Positions 45,277 to 56,370 of a stretch of 64,000 bases of DNA are shown here, piece by piece. The stretch comes from Pseudomonas sp. (GTDB taxonomy: Bacteria; Pseudomonadota; Gammaproteobacteria; Pseudomonadales; Pseudomonadaceae). The stretch covers positions 105,712 through 169,711 of the forward strand of contig NZ_JAUYNT010000025.1 of NCBI RefSeq assembly GCF_030698175.1, in the 5' to 3' direction. The first letter of the stretch is position 1, and each line of letters begins with the position of its first letter. A program made the translations under genes and the position numbers. A model generated the notes under the pieces. That model had not been told where the DNA came from. It did no database searches and saw only the letters and a program-made list of their open reading frames with translations.

Positions 45277-45944
45277 TGCGCCTGCTGCTGGTGGAAGACC
45301 ATGTGCCCCTGGCCGACGAGTTACTGGTTGGCCTCACGCGTCAGGGCTATGCCGTGGACTGGTTGGCCGATGGCCGCGATGCGCTTCAGCAGGGCGCCAG
45401 CGAGCCCTATGACCTGATCATTCTGGACCTTGGCCTGCCCGGTAAATCGGGTCTGGAGGTGCTGCGCGAATGGCGCGCCGGCGGGCTGGTCACGCCGGTC
45501 TTGGTGCTCACCGCGCGCAGTTCTTGGGCGGAGCGGATCGAGGGGCTGAAAACCGGCGCCGATGATTATCTGGCCAAACCCTTTCACCCCGAAGAGTTGC
45601 AACTGCGCATTCAAGCGCTGCTACGCCGCGCCCATGGCCTGGCCAATCAGCCGCACTTGCAGGTTGCCGGTTGGCAGCTGGACGAACGCCGCCAGTGTGT
45701 CAGCCGCAACGGCGTCGAGGTGGAGCTGACCGCCGCCGAGTTCGCGCTGCTGCGTTATTTCATGCTGCACCCGCAGCAATTGCTGTCGAAAAGCCAGCTG
45801 GCCGAACACCTCTATGACGGCGAGACCGAGCGCGATTCCAATGTGCTGGAGGTGCACGTCAACCGCCTGCGCGGCAAGCTCGGGCGTGAGGTGATCGAAA
45901 CCCGTCGCGGTCAGGGCTACCGCTTTACCGGCGCGCTCACTTGA
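45276..45944 (+). CDS. OmpR/PhoB-family response regulator
   Basis: [37 protein letters not shown]...[22 protein letters not shown]; winged HTH C-terminus. Confidence 0.94.
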   Translation: MRLLLVEDHVPLADELLVGLTRQGYAVDWLADGRDALQQGASEPYDLIILDLGLPGKSGLEVLREWRAGGLVTPVLVLTARSSWAERIEGLKTGADDYLAKPFHPEELQLRIQALLRRAHGLANQPHLQVAGWQLDERRQCVSRNGVEVELTAAEFALLRYFMLHPQQLLSKSQLAEHLYDGETERDSNVLEVHVNRLRGKLGREVIETRRGQGYRFTGALT

Positions 45945-47293
45945 GGTCGATCCAGCGGCGTTTGAGCCTGGGCTTGCTGGCGGTGCTGCTGGTGGTGGGC
46001 CTGCTATTGGCGCAAAGCAGCCTGTGGTTGTTTGATCTGGGCCTGCGCAGTTACCTGGAAGCCGGTTTGCGCAATCAGGCCGAGACCTTGCTCAGCTCCT
46101 TGGTGCGTGGCCCAGAGGGCGTACAACTGGATCAGCAACGCTTGGCGCCGAGTTATCAGCGGCCGCTTTCCGGCAGTTATTTTCGCATCGAGGCGAGCAC
46201 TCAGCTGTGGCGTTCTCGCTCCTTGTGGGATCGCGAACTGCCGGGGGGCGCGGCGCCGGGCTTGCAGGCGGAGCTGGGCGATGGCCCCCAGGGCCAGCTA
46301 TTGCTGGTCTACCGCGCCGATTACCAGCGTTTTGGCCAGCCCTTGTCGATCACCGTGGCGAAGGATTACAGCCCTGTGCTGGCAAGCTTTAGGCGCCTGC
46401 AGTACTTGGGGTTGGCGCTGGGGTTGGGCGCACTGCTGCTGATTTTTCTGCTGCAACGCCTGACCATCCGCCGCGCGCTGCGCCCGTTGGAGCAGGCCCG
46501 CCAGCAATTGCTGCAGTTGCAACAAGGCCAGCGCGGTCAGCTCGATACCCAGGTGCCCCAGGAGCTGGAGCCGCTGGTGGGACAAATCAATCACCTGCTG
46601 GCCCATACCGCCGAGAGCCTGACGCGCTCGCGGCATGCCCTGGGTAATCTTGGCCATGCGCTGAAAACCCCGCTGGCGGTGCTGCTTAGTTTGGCGGCCC
46701 GTGCCGAACTGAATGCCCACCCGGAGTTGCAGGCCACCCTGCGCGAACAACTGGCGCAGATTGAACAACGCCTCAGCCGCGAATTGGCGCGGGCGCGCTT
46801 GGCCGGCGAGGCTTTGCCCGGTGCGCAGTTTGTCTGCGCCGAGGAGCTGCCGGGGCTGTGCGCCACCCTGGAGATGATCCATCCGCGCGGATTGCAGCTG
46901 AGCTGGCAAGCGCCGACGGATTTGCGCCTGCCCTGGGAGCGTGATGATCTGCTGGAACTGCTCGGCAATCTGCTAGATAACGCCTGCAAATGGGCGCAAA
47001 GCCAGGTGCGGCTGACTATAGCCAGGCAAGCCGCAGGCTTTGTGCTGATGGTTGATGACGACGGCCCAGGGATTGCCCTGGCCAGCCGCGCGGCGGTGCT
47101 GGAACGCGGCACCCGGCTCGACGAGCAGGTTGCCGGCCATGGCCTGGGGCTGGGGGTGGTGCGCGATATAGTCCAAGCCTGGGACGGGCGCCTGCAATTG
47201 CTGGACAGCCCGCTGGGGGGCTTGCGCGTCAGTATCGAACTGAGCCGCGCGGTGGGTGTGCCCGCAGGGTTAGCGCCGGCGCCAGCGCCCTAG
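45941..47293 (+). CDS. Sensor histidine kinase
   Basis: Two TM segments, His[21 protein letters not shown], HATPase MVDDDGPGI; overlaps RR stop. Confidence 0.93.
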   Translation: MRSIQRRLSLGLLAVLLVVGLLLAQSSLWLFDLGLRSYLEAGLRNQAETLLSSLVRGPEGVQLDQQRLAPSYQRPLSGSYFRIEASTQLWRSRSLWDRELPGGAAPGLQAELGDGPQGQLLLVYRADYQRFGQPLSITVAKDYSPVLASFRRLQYLGLALGLGALLLIFLLQRLTIRRALRPLEQARQQLLQLQQGQRGQLDTQVPQELEPLVGQINHLLAHTAESLTRSRHALGNLGHALKTPLAVLLSLAARAELNAHPELQATLREQLAQIEQRLSRELARARLAGEALPGAQFVCAEELPGLCATLEMIHPRGLQLSWQAPTDLRLPWERDDLLELLGNLLDNACKWAQSQVRLTIARQAAGFVLMVDDDGPGIALASRAAVLERGTRLDEQVAGHGLGLGVVRDIVQAWDGRLQLLDSPLGGLRVSIELSRAVGVPAGLAPAPAP

Positions 47294-47326
47294 GGTTAAA
47301 CCCACGGCTCTCTGCCTGGGTTGAAA

Positions 47327-47623
47327 CTACTGCTGACGCTTGCTTTCCACCGAGCTCAAACGACCGCCTTCGAAACGCAGAAAATACAGCGCGCCATTGG
47401 CCGGGCCGTAGACCCACTCTTCAATTTGCACGCCGCCAATGCCGTTGATGACTTGGGTGTAGCCGACAAAATTACTGCTGTTGGGCTGGCCGCATTTGTT
47501 GGCCACCTCAATGGTGCGGTCGCCGCTACTGGCCAGCTTGGTGCCGCATCGGTAGGTCGCCGCCGAGGCATCAGCCGCCAGCATTAACAGGGGCAGGGCG
47601 AGGCTTACAACGATGGTTTTCAT
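47327..47623 (-). CDS. DUF2845-like exported protein
   Basis: Signal peptide; TYRCGTKLASSGDRTIEVANKCGQP...IEEWVYGPANGALYFLRFEGGRL. Confidence 0.8.
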   Translation of the reverse strand: MKTIVVSLALPLLMLAADASAATYRCGTKLASSGDRTIEVANKCGQPNSSNFVGYTQVINGIGGVQIEEWVYGPANGALYFLRFEGGRLSSVESKRQQ

Positions 47624-47837
47624 GGGAGTCCTTTCAAATTTCAGGGGGATTGCCGAGCCGCATTTGCGGGCTCTGACGCCGGCACTCTAGACCTTTGGCG
47701 TGGCAATAAATAGCGCCGCGAATTAACTCTGTTTGCCACTCTGGAATGCTTAATTCTCATGTTGTTTTAGCGGCTGACTGCGCGCTGTTATGCCGGCAGA
47801 CTGCTAGGGTTAAAGCAGTGTTTGAGGGCCCGGCGTT

Positions 47838-48710
47838 ATGTGGCGAGTCGGTTTGCTGGCGCTGTTATTGCTGCTGTCGCTGCGGGCGCTGGCGGTTGAG
47901 TCTTTGACGTGGGCGCTGATGCCCATTCCGGGCGCGATAAATGTGCGCGACGATCAACCGCAAGACGGCATTATTTTCGAGCTTTTGCAGCAGCTGGATG
48001 CGCAGTTGAGCGATGTTGCAGTGCAGTATCAAATAATCAATGCGCCGCGCATCCTGCACTATATGGCCCGTGGCCGTAATCTGTGCAGTGCGCCTTACCA
48101 GCGTAGCCCTGAGCGCGACCAGATTGGCTATTTTGTGCCCTTGTTGCTTAGCCAGCCCATACAGGTAGTAGTGCGCGCCACCGATGCGCAGCGCCTGCCG
48201 CTGATTAATGGGCAGTTGTGGCTGGATGAATTGTTGGCCTCGGATCTGCGCGGTGGTTTTTTTATGCAGCGGGTTTATCCGCCCAAACTGCAGGCGCGCT
48301 TAAGTGAGGGGCTGCAGCAGAAACAGTTGATTGGGGTCAATGAGGCGACCAATAGTGATCGGCTGTTACTGATGCTCGGGCACAGTCGTTTCGATTACAC
48401 CTTCGAATTTCCGATTTCGGTGGTCGGTTTTGCCCGCGCTAATCCACAAGCTGCCCCGTTACGCACGGTGCCGCTGGCGGACTTGGAGCAAATGCCGGTA
48501 TTCGGCAGCTACTGCACACGTAACGCCTGGGGACGGGAGATGGCGGCACGCATCGATAACGCGGTCCGCGCTTTGTTGGCCGATCCGCAGCAGGTACAGG
48601 CGTTGTATCAACGCTGGTTGCCAGTCGAGAGCTATCAAACCTATCAGCCTGAAATACAGGAATTTTTACGCCAGCGTGCGCAACAATCGCTGAGCTTTCC
48701 TGCGCCCTAA
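47838..48710 (+). CDS. Periplasmic solute-binding-like protein (TIGR02285-like)
   Basis: Signal peptide; QDGIIFELLQQLDAQL..., CSAPYQRSPERDQIGYF; bacterial SBP family 3-like layout. Confidence 0.75.
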   Translation: MWRVGLLALLLLLSLRALAVESLTWALMPIPGAINVRDDQPQDGIIFELLQQLDAQLSDVAVQYQIINAPRILHYMARGRNLCSAPYQRSPERDQIGYFVPLLLSQPIQVVVRATDAQRLPLINGQLWLDELLASDLRGGFFMQRVYPPKLQARLSEGLQQKQLIGVNEATNSDRLLLMLGHSRFDYTFEFPISVVGFARANPQAAPLRTVPLADLEQMPVFGSYCTRNAWGREMAARIDNAVRALLADPQQVQALYQRWLPVESYQTYQPEIQEFLRQRAQQSLSFPAP

Positions 48711-48903
48711 ATGACCTGTGGCTCGCGCCTTGGTGTTGCACCGCTTTGGCTGGGGTGCTCATTTTGTTGGCGCAGTTGGCGGCAAACGTTCTGAAAACGA
48801 CCTCGGTATAGCCATGGCCACCACTGCGGCCCGCCGGGCTTGTGTCGGGGGTGGCGGCCGGCAACTCTGCAGCCTTGTTGATTCAGTCGGCGGATGGAAC
48901 GGA

Positions 48904-50874
48904 ATGATTGCGGCCTGGCAGCGTGGTTTAGCCAATATCGGCATGGCGAAGAAACTGGGCCTGGGTTTTGGCCTGGTGTTGCTGCTCACCTGCGTGGTGG
49001 CGGCGACCGGGTTGATGGCGTTGCAGGCCATCAGCCAGCGCTTCGATGGCCTCAAGCAGATGTCGGCGATCAATACTGCGGTGTTGCGCTTGCGCATGCA
49101 GGAACAGACCTTTGCCCTGAGCAGCGATCCGCAGGCGGCGCAGCAGTGGCAACAGGAGGCCGAGGCGCTTGGCGTGCTGGTCGCGGCGCTGCAAAACCAA
49201 GCGCCTGCCAGTCAAGCGGCGCTGGCGTCGGTGACGCAGTCGTTGGCTGCCTATCAGAGCGCTTTTAGCCAGTTTGTGACGCTGGCGCAGTCCAAGGATT
49301 TAGCGCTGGAGCAGGCCAGTTGGTCGGTGGCCAGCGCTGCTAATAACCTCAACCTGTTGCAGGACGGTTTGGCTGACGACGGCACCTATGAGCTGAAGGA
49401 GTCCCAAGGCCTGCGCGGCGCCGAATTTGTGCGCCAGGCGGCGCAGGTCAGCCAGGTTTCGCGGCTGATGCTACAAGCGCTGAATGAGGCCCATGTGCGC
49501 CTCAACAACAGCCGCAAGGGCGTCACTGCTGATGCTGCGGCAAGCAGCAAAATTGCCCAGGCCGACGAGGCCTTGCAACTGGCCGAGCAGCTCAAGACCG
49601 AGGTCAGCGACGCCGGCTATCGCACCGTGCTCGGCGAGGTGGGCATCCATATCAGTAACTTCAACAGCAAGCTGGCCGAGTATCTGCAGCTGCTCAAGCG
49701 TGAGCAGCAGATCCACGGGCAGATGCGCGAGCAGGCTGAGCAAGTGGTGCTGCGGGTCGACCAGGCCTATGCCGAACAGGACGGCGCCATGCAGGCCGAA
49801 CTCAAGGCCAATTCGGCGTTGATTCTTGGCGCCTCGGTGTTGGCGCTGCTGGCCGGCCTGGCCGCTGCGTTACTGATTACCCGGCTGATAGTGGCGCCGT
49901 TGCAGGCGGTGATCCGCGTCGCCCAGCGGATTGCCGAGGGCGATTTGAGCGCCCAGGTACAGGTGCGTGGCAGTGATGAAATTGGCCAGCTGATGAGCGC
50001 CATGCAGCAGATGTCCGGCGGCCTGAGCCACATCGTCAGCGGCTTGCAGGTCGGCATCGATCAGCTGGCTGGCTCGGCGCGCAGCTTGTCGACCGTCACC
50101 GAGCAGACCAGCGCCGAGGTCAGTAAACAGAAGGAGGAAACCGAGCAGGTGGCCACCGCGATGAACCAGATGACCGCCACCGTGCATGATGTCGCGCGTA
50201 ACGCCGAAGAGGCCGCGCTGGCGGCGCAAACCGCCGATGGCAAGGTTGCCAATGGCCAGGCGGTGGTGCGCCAGACCCTGACGCGGATCGAGCAGTTGGC
50301 GCTGTCCTCCGGTTCGGCTAGCGCCAGTATTCAGAGCTTGAGCCTGGAAATCCAGAACATCGGCAGCGTGCTCGGGGTGATCAAAAGTGTCGCCGAGCAA
50401 ACCAACTTGTTGGCGCTGAACGCCGCCATCGAGGCGGCGCGGGCCGGTGAACAGGGCCGCGGGTTTGCCGTGGTGGCCGATGAGGTGCGGGCCTTGGCCA
50501 AGCGCACCCAGCAGGCCACCGCAGAAATTGAACGCCTGGTGGTTGCCCTGCAGCAGGGCGCCCAGAGTTCGGTGGCGCAGATTCACAGCAGCGGCGAGTT
50601 GGTGCAACAGACCGTCAGCGATGCCCTGCAAACCGAGAGCGCGCTGGGCAGCATCGCCGCCGCGGTGTCGGTGATCCAGCAGATGAACCAACAAATCGCC
50701 GCGGCCGCCGAGCAGCAAACATCGGTGGCCGAGGAGATTAATCGCAGCGTCAGCACCATCCGCAACAGCGCCGATCAGTCCTCCCTGGCGATGACCGGCA
50801 GCGCCGCCAACAGCGTTGAGTTGGCGACCCTGGGCCAGCAGTTGCAAGCGATGGTCGGCCACTTCAAGTTGTAG
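48904..50874 (+). CDS. Methyl-accepting chemotaxis protein
   Basis: HAMP plus MCP signalling hairpin [45 protein letters not shown]. Confidence 0.94.
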   Translation: MIAAWQRGLANIGMAKKLGLGFGLVLLLTCVVAATGLMALQAISQRFDGLKQMSAINTAVLRLRMQEQTFALSSDPQAAQQWQQEAEALGVLVAALQNQAPASQAALASVTQSLAAYQSAFSQFVTLAQSKDLALEQASWSVASAANNLNLLQDGLADDGTYELKESQGLRGAEFVRQAAQVSQVSRLMLQALNEAHVRLNNSRKGVTADAAASSKIAQADEALQLAEQLKTEVSDAGYRTVLGEVGIHISNFNSKLAEYLQLLKREQQIHGQMREQAEQVVLRVDQAYAEQDGAMQAELKANSALILGASVLALLAGLAAALLITRLIVAPLQAVIRVAQRIAEGDLSAQVQVRGSDEIGQLMSAMQQMSGGLSHIVSGLQVGIDQLAGSARSLSTVTEQTSAEVSKQKEETEQVATAMNQMTATVHDVARNAEEAALAAQTADGKVANGQAVVRQTLTRIEQLALSSGSASASIQSLSLEIQNIGSVLGVIKSVAEQTNLLALNAAIEAARAGEQGRGFAVVADEVRALAKRTQQATAEIERLVVALQQGAQSSVAQIHSSGELVQQTVSDALQTESALGSIAAAVSVIQQMNQQIAAAAEQQTSVAEEINRSVSTIRNSADQSSLAMTGSAANSVELATLGQQLQAMVGHFKL

Positions 50875-50897
50875 TGCGTCGCTGCGGGCTTTAGTTA

Positions 50898-51188
50898 GGC
50901 TATGTACCCGTTAAGTGTTGCAAGGGTCGTAACCTTTCGTAAGAGGGAATTAGCCTGATACTTGTATTGTTTGCACCGGCCAATCGCGGATAAATCCGCT
51001 CCTACAGGGGTGGCCAGCCAATGTAATTGTTGCAGGTGCCGGGCTTGTGTAGGAGCGGATTTATCCGCGAAGCAAGCGCGGCACCTGCAATCCTGCAGGG
51101 CCGCAACCGTTCCTTTCCCCATACTCATCTGGGTCACAAACCAGATGCTACGGGACCTGCGCTTTGCAACAGCTAACGGGACATCGCC
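50898..51188. mobile_element. REP-bearing MITE-like element (291 bp) with IS1595-type TIRs
   Basis: Left GGCTATGTACCCGTTAAGTGTTGCAA, right reverse complement GGCGATGTCCCGTTAGCTGTTGCAA; internal REP pair GCGGATAAATCCGCTCCTAC/GTAGGAGCGGATTTATCCGCGA; flanks TTTAGTTA / CTCAGTTG. Confidence 0.78.
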
Positions 51189-51189
51189 C

Positions 51190-52110
51190 TCAGTTGCGCG
51201 CCACGCTGACGCCTTCGAGGTTGGCAAATGAAGTGTCTTTGGCGGTGAGCAAAAAATCGCGCATAAAAGGCGCATCCAACATATCGGTGCGCACGCCGGC
51301 GAACAGGGTGGCGAATAGCCCCTTGTCGCCCAGCCGTTTGGCCGTCACATAACCCCGTGAGCTGTATTCGTGCAGCGCCCAGTTGGGCAGGCCGCAGACG
51401 CCACGGCCGCTGGCCACCAACTGCATCATCATCACCGTCAGCTCGGAGGTGCGCACCTGGGCCGGCTCCACATCGGCGGGCTCCAGGAAACGGGTGAAGA
51501 TATCCAGTCGATCGCGCTCCACCGGGTAGGTGATCAGGGTTTCGCTGGCCAGGTCTTCGGCGTGGATAAAGGCCTTGCTGGCCAGCGGATGCTGGTTGGC
51601 CACCGCCAGCAACGCCTCGTAGGTGAACAGCGGCACATAGGTGATGCCGGCCATTTCGAGCGGGTCAGAGGTCACCACCAGGTCCAGGTCGCCGCGAGCC
51701 AGGGCCGGCAGCGGCGCGAAGGAAAACCCCGAAGCCAGGTCCAGCTCCACCTCCGGCCAGGCATCGCGGAACTGGTCGATGGTCGGCATCAGCCACTGAA
51801 AGCAACTGTGGCATTCGATCGCCATGTGCAGCCGGCCGGCGGTGCCACCGGCCAGGCGCGCCAGATCGCGGGCGGCGCCGCGCAGTTGCGGCAACACCGC
51901 GTCGGCCAGTTGCAACAAGCGCAGGCCGGCGCTGGTGAAGCGCACCGGCTTGGTTTTGCGCATAAACAGCGACAAGCCGAGGCGCTCCTCCAGCTCTTTG
52001 AACTGGTGCGACAGGGCCGATTGAGTCAGGTGCAGGCGCTCGGCGGCGTCCACCAGACTGTCGGCTTCGCGCAGGGCGTGGAGGGTTTTCAGGTGGCGAA
52101 TTTCCAGCAT
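51190..52110 (-). CDS. metR: LysR-family regulator MetR
   Basis: MLEIRHLKTLHALREADSLVDAAERLHLTQSALSHQFKELEERLGLSLFMRKTKPVRFTSAG; near divergent metE. Confidence 0.92.
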   Translation of the reverse strand: MLEIRHLKTLHALREADSLVDAAERLHLTQSALSHQFKELEERLGLSLFMRKTKPVRFTSAGLRLLQLADAVLPQLRGAARDLARLAGGTAGRLHMAIECHSCFQWLMPTIDQFRDAWPEVELDLASGFSFAPLPALARGDLDLVVTSDPLEMAGITYVPLFTYEALLAVANQHPLASKAFIHAEDLASETLITYPVERDRLDIFTRFLEPADVEPAQVRTSELTVMMMQLVASGRGVCGLPNWALHEYSSRGYVTAKRLGDKGLFATLFAGVRTDMLDAPFMRDFLLTAKDTSFANLEGVSVARN

Positions 52111-52123
52111 ACAAACCTCGGGT

Positions 52124-52732
52124 TCAGGGCTGTTTGGGGGTCAGGCAGGGGCCAAGCACCTGGCGAATGCCAGCCGTATCCTGCGGCAGTTGAAACTCGG
52201 CGCTGAGCCCTGGCAGCCCGGCTTGCGGGGTCTCCAGGCTCAGTTTAATGAGTTGGCCGCGGCCGGCGTCGGAGGCCCAATAGGCCATTTCCTGCGGCTC
52301 GGGTGTCAGCAGAAACTCAAAAATAGTGCCCACTTGAAAGCTGCCAGCATCCCGATAAGCGCCGCTCACCAGGTATGGCTGACTCGGCCGGCTGCCGCTA
52401 CTCAGACGCAAAGGGCCGTTGGCGGTGGCATCCGGGCCCTCGAAAGGATCGACGGCAAAACCCAGTTTCTCGGCGGAAATCTGCAAGCCCAGGCTGATGC
52501 CGGGGTAGTTCGGGTGGCAGCTGAGCATCAAGGTGGCGTTACTGCGAAAGGCCGCCACCTGGGCGCTGCCAGCCAAGCGGGCGGTCAGCAATGGGTTGCT
52601 CGGATAGGGTTGCTCGACCAGCCACAGCGGGTTTTGGCTTGAGGCGACCGGCACCTCGGCAAAGCCTGCCAGCGGCAACCAGAGCAATCCGAGCAGCGCG
52701 GCGGCCATGGACAGTGGGTGATTAGCGAACAT
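52124..52732 (-). CDS. Hypothetical exported protein
   Basis: Signal peptide MFANHPLSMAAALLGLLWLPLAGFA; conserved-looking beta-rich sequence. Confidence 0.7.
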   Translation of the reverse strand: MFANHPLSMAAALLGLLWLPLAGFAEVPVASSQNPLWLVEQPYPSNPLLTARLAGSAQVAAFRSNATLMLSCHPNYPGISLGLQISAEKLGFAVDPFEGPDATANGPLRLSSGSRPSQPYLVSGAYRDAGSFQVGTIFEFLLTPEPQEMAYWASDAGRGQLIKLSLETPQAGLPGLSAEFQLPQDTAGIRQVLGPCLTPKQP

Positions 52733-52847
52733 TCCAGTGCGACCTCTGTATGAATTAAACTTGTGCTTATCAAGAATAGGTTGAGTTTGCCTCATGGTGC
52801 TGCCGCTGTCGACAATGCTCGCCATCCACAGTTAAGGAGATGGGCAA

Positions 52848-55148
52848 ATGGCATTGGCACACAATCTGGGTTTCCCGCGCATCGGCGCCGACCGCGAACT
52901 GAAAAAAGCCCTCGAGGCCCATTGGCACGGCGAGTTGGACGAGGCCGGCCTGCGCGCCGTTGGCCGTGAGCTGCGCGCCACCCATTGGCAACTGCAACAA
53001 GAGGCCGGCATCGAGTTGCTGCCGGTCGGCGACTTCGCCTGGTATGACCAGGTGCTGACTCACTCGCTGATGTTTGGGGTGATTCCCCAGCGTTTTCGCC
53101 CCCAGCATGGCGCGCCGAGCCTGGACACCCTGTTCAGCATGGCCCGCGGCACGGCTGCGGACCGCTGCTGTGGCGGCGCCCATGCCCAAGAGATGACCAA
53201 GTGGTTCGATAGCAACTACCACTACCTGGTGCCGGAGTTCAGCGTCGATCAGCAGTTCCAGCTGAGCTGGCCGCAGTTGTTTGAGGAGGTCGATGAGGCG
53301 TTGGCCCTCGGTCACCAGATCAAGCCGGTGATCATCGGTCCGCTGACTTACCTGTGGCTGGGCAAGGTCAAGGGCGCCGGCGCCGAGGCGTTCGACAAGC
53401 TGGAGCTGCTGGAGCGGCTGCTGCCGGTGTATGGCGAAATCCTCCAGCGCCTGGCCGAGCAAGGCGTGCAATGGCTGCAAATTGACGAGCCGATTCTCGC
53501 CCTGGATCTGCCGCAAGCCTGGAAAAGCGCCTTCGAACGGGCCTACAACCTGTTGCAGTGGTCGCCGCTGAAGAAGCTGCTGACCACCTACTTTGCCGGC
53601 CTGGAAGACAACCTCGGGCTGGCGGCCGGCTTGCCGGTGGACGGCCTGCATATCGACCTGGTGCGCGCGCCCGAGCAGTACCCGCAAATACTCGACCGCC
53701 TGCCGGCCTATAAGGTGCTGTCGCTCGGCGTGGTGGACGGGCGCAACATTTGGCGCAGCGATCTCGATCAGCTGTTGCCGCTGCTGCAAGATGCCCAGCA
53801 GCGGCTCGGTGAGCGACTCTGGCTGGCGCCTTCCTGCTCGCTGCTGCATTGCCCGGTGGATTTGGCCCGCGAGCCGCAACTGGACACCGAGCTGCGCAGT
53901 TGGCTGGCCTTTGCCGTGCAAAAATGCGCCGAGGTGGCGTTGCTGGCGACGGCGCTGAAGCAGCCGCAGGATGCCGATGTGCAGACCGCATTGGCCGCCA
54001 GCCGGGCCGCACGGCTCAGTCGCAGGCTTTCGCCGCGTATCCATAAACCCCAGGTGCAGGCACGTTTGGCCGCCATCAGCGCCCGGGACACACAGCGCCA
54101 GTCGCCGTTCGCGCAGCGCATCGTCCAGCAACGGGCGCTGCTCCAGTTGCCGCCGTTGCCGACCACCAGCATCGGCTCCTTCCCGCAGACCGCCGCCATT
54201 CGCCAGGCACGCCAGGCTTTTAAGCAGGGCAAATTATCCGCCGCGGAGTATGCCGAGGCGATGCAGGGGCAAATCCGCCATGCCGTACAGGTGCAGGAGC
54301 GCCTCGGTCTGGACGTGTTGGTGCACGGCGAGGCCGAGCGCAATGACATGGTCGAATACTTTGCCGAGCAACTGGATGGCTATGCCTTCACCCGCTTTGG
54401 CTGGGTGCAGAGCTACGGCTCGCGCTGCGTCAAACCGGCGATCATCTATGGCGACATCAGCCGGCCCAAGGCCATGACGCTGGAGTGGATTACGTTCGCC
54501 CAGAGTTGCACCGACAAAATCATCAAGGGCATGCTCACCGGCCCGGTGACCATGCTGATGTGGTCCTTTGCCCGCGACGATATTTCCCGCGAACAACAGG
54601 CGCAGCAGTTGGCGCTGGCAATCCGCGACGAGGTGCTGGAGCTGGAGGCTGCCGGGATCAAAATCATCCAGATCGACGAGGCGGCGTTTCGCGAAGGCAT
54701 GCCGTTGCGCCACGCCCAGCAGTCGGCCTATCTGGCCTGGGCCAGTGCGGCGTTCCGCCTGTGTGCCAGTGGCGTGGGCGATGCCACGCAGATCCATACC
54801 CATATGTGCTACAGCGAATTCAACGCGGTGCTCGACTCGATCGCGGCCATGGATGCCGACGTGATCACCATCGAAACCTCGCGCTCGGACATGCAATTGC
54901 TCAAGGCTTTTGAGGCCTTTGACTACCCCAACGATATCGGCCCTGGAGTCTATGACATCCACTCGCCACGGGTGCCGGACAGCGCCGAGATGCTCAAACT
55001 GCTGCGTAAAGCCGTGCAGCTGATTCCGGCCGAGCGTTTGTGGGTCAACCCGGACTGCGGCCTGAAAACCCGTGGCTGGCCGGAAACCGAGGCGGCGTTG
55101 TTGAATATGGTCGCGGCGGCCAAGCAATTGCGCGCTGAGTTGGCTTAA
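52848..55148 (+). CDS. metE: Cobalamin-independent methionine synthase MetE
   Basis: 766 aa; [19 protein letters not shown]...[13 protein letters not shown]...[14 protein letters not shown]...THMCYSEF. Confidence 0.96.
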   Translation: MALAHNLGFPRIGADRELKKALEAHWHGELDEAGLRAVGRELRATHWQLQQEAGIELLPVGDFAWYDQVLTHSLMFGVIPQRFRPQHGAPSLDTLFSMARGTAADRCCGGAHAQEMTKWFDSNYHYLVPEFSVDQQFQLSWPQLFEEVDEALALGHQIKPVIIGPLTYLWLGKVKGAGAEAFDKLELLERLLPVYGEILQRLAEQGVQWLQIDEPILALDLPQAWKSAFERAYNLLQWSPLKKLLTTYFAGLEDNLGLAAGLPVDGLHIDLVRAPEQYPQILDRLPAYKVLSLGVVDGRNIWRSDLDQLLPLLQDAQQRLGERLWLAPSCSLLHCPVDLAREPQLDTELRSWLAFAVQKCAEVALLATALKQPQDADVQTALAASRAARLSRRLSPRIHKPQVQARLAAISARDTQRQSPFAQRIVQQRALLQLPPLPTTSIGSFPQTAAIRQARQAFKQGKLSAAEYAEAMQGQIRHAVQVQERLGLDVLVHGEAERNDMVEYFAEQLDGYAFTRFGWVQSYGSRCVKPAIIYGDISRPKAMTLEWITFAQSCTDKIIKGMLTGPVTMLMWSFARDDISREQQAQQLALAIRDEVLELEAAGIKIIQIDEAAFREGMPLRHAQQSAYLAWASAAFRLCASGVGDATQIHTHMCYSEFNAVLDSIAAMDADVITIETSRSDMQLLKAFEAFDYPNDIGPGVYDIHSPRVPDSAEMLKLLRKAVQLIPAERLWVNPDCGLKTRGWPETEAALLNMVAAAKQLRAELA

Positions 55149-55328
55149 GGGCTTGGCAGGGTGGCGGGAACGTTTTCGTCTCGCCTGGCAGGCCTGATAT
55201 AGAGCAGCCGGCGGCGAGTCACTACCGTTCGGCGGGGTTCATCAAATTGTCACCGAACTGTGGCAGCTAGCACGGAAAAACATCCGCAAACTGCGCGCTT
55301 GATGAGTCGTGGTGTGTAGGTGTGCAGG

Positions 55329-56354
55329 ATGCGTATTTGGTTATTGTTGCTGGTTCTGGGTGCCGGCCTGCCGTGCTTGGCGGCGACTCATTGCGATGTG
55401 CGGGCGCCGACCGAAATCGTCGAGTTGGGCACTGTACGCCTGGCTTACCAAAGCATTGGTCGCAGCACGGACCCGGCGGTGCTGCTGGTGATGGGAGTGG
55501 GCGGGCAGTTAATCGACTGGCCCAATTCGGTGCTGACCAGTCTCTGCCAACAGGGTTTGCGGGTGATACGTTTCGATAACCGCGATGTGGGGCTGTCGGC
55601 CTGGATCGGGCCGGTGCCGAGCAGCAACCTGACCCTCGGCGCGTTGCGCTACAGGCTCGGCTTGCCAGTGAGCGCGCCCTACCATTTGCGCGACATGGCG
55701 GTGGATGCTTTGCAGTTGATGGATGCCTTGCAGATTGAGCGTTTTCACCTGTTGGGCGCCAGCATGGGCGGCATGATCGCCCAGCATATGGCGGACTTGG
55801 CGCCACAGCGCATCCAAAGCCTGACCCTGTTGATGAGCAGTTCTGGCTCCCTCGGCTTGCCGGCGCCGCGCCAGGCGGTGCTGGAGTTGCTGGCGCGCCG
55901 TGAGGCGCCCAATCGGGCGGTGGCGTTGGAGCAACAAGCGGATTTGCTCGCCGCCTTAGGCAGCCCACAGGTAGCGGATGATCGCGGCCAATTGCTGCAG
56001 TCGGCGGCGCGCAGTTACGACCGGGCGTTCAATCCGCCGGGGGTTGAACGTCAGTTGCTGGCTATTCTGGCCGAGCCGAGTCGGGTTGATCTGCTCAAAC
56101 GTCTGCAGGTGCCGACCCTGGTGATCCACGGCACCGCCGACCCGCTGCTGCCAGTGATGCACGGCGTGCACCTGGCCGCGCAAATCCATGGCAGCCAACT
56201 GGTGCTGGTGCGCGGGCTGGCCCATCGTTTTCAAGAGCGCTTCAAGGCGCCGTTGCTGGCGGCGGTGCTGCCGCATCTGGCGGCCCATCAGCTAGCCCCG
56301 GAGGGACCACAGTTGGCGCTGGTGCCGGTAAAAACGGCAGAGTACCTGCGCTAA
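55329..56354 (+). CDS. Alpha/beta-fold hydrolase, exported
   Basis: GASMGGMIAQHMADLAP nucleophile elbow; signal peptide. Confidence 0.87.
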   Translation: MRIWLLLLVLGAGLPCLAATHCDVRAPTEIVELGTVRLAYQSIGRSTDPAVLLVMGVGGQLIDWPNSVLTSLCQQGLRVIRFDNRDVGLSAWIGPVPSSNLTLGALRYRLGLPVSAPYHLRDMAVDALQLMDALQIERFHLLGASMGGMIAQHMADLAPQRIQSLTLLMSSSGSLGLPAPRQAVLELLARREAPNRAVALEQQADLLAALGSPQVADDRGQLLQSAARSYDRAFNPPGVERQLLAILAEPSRVDLLKRLQVPTLVIHGTADPLLPVMHGVHLAAQIHGSQLVLVRGLAHRFQERFKAPLLAAVLPHLAAHQLAPEGPQLALVPVKTAEYLR

Positions 56355-56370
56355 TAAAACGGCCGCTCAA

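Noticed and set aside
49484-49822. Small internal ORFs in the MCP gene
   Set aside because: Alternative frames inside a conserved chemoreceptor; no supporting signals.
52733-52848. MetR box upstream of metE
   Set aside because: TGAA-N5-TTCA was not convincingly present; only weak half-sites.
52770-54131. 453 aa minus-strand ORF opposite metE
   Set aside because: Antisense shadow of a well-conserved gene; no independent protein signature.
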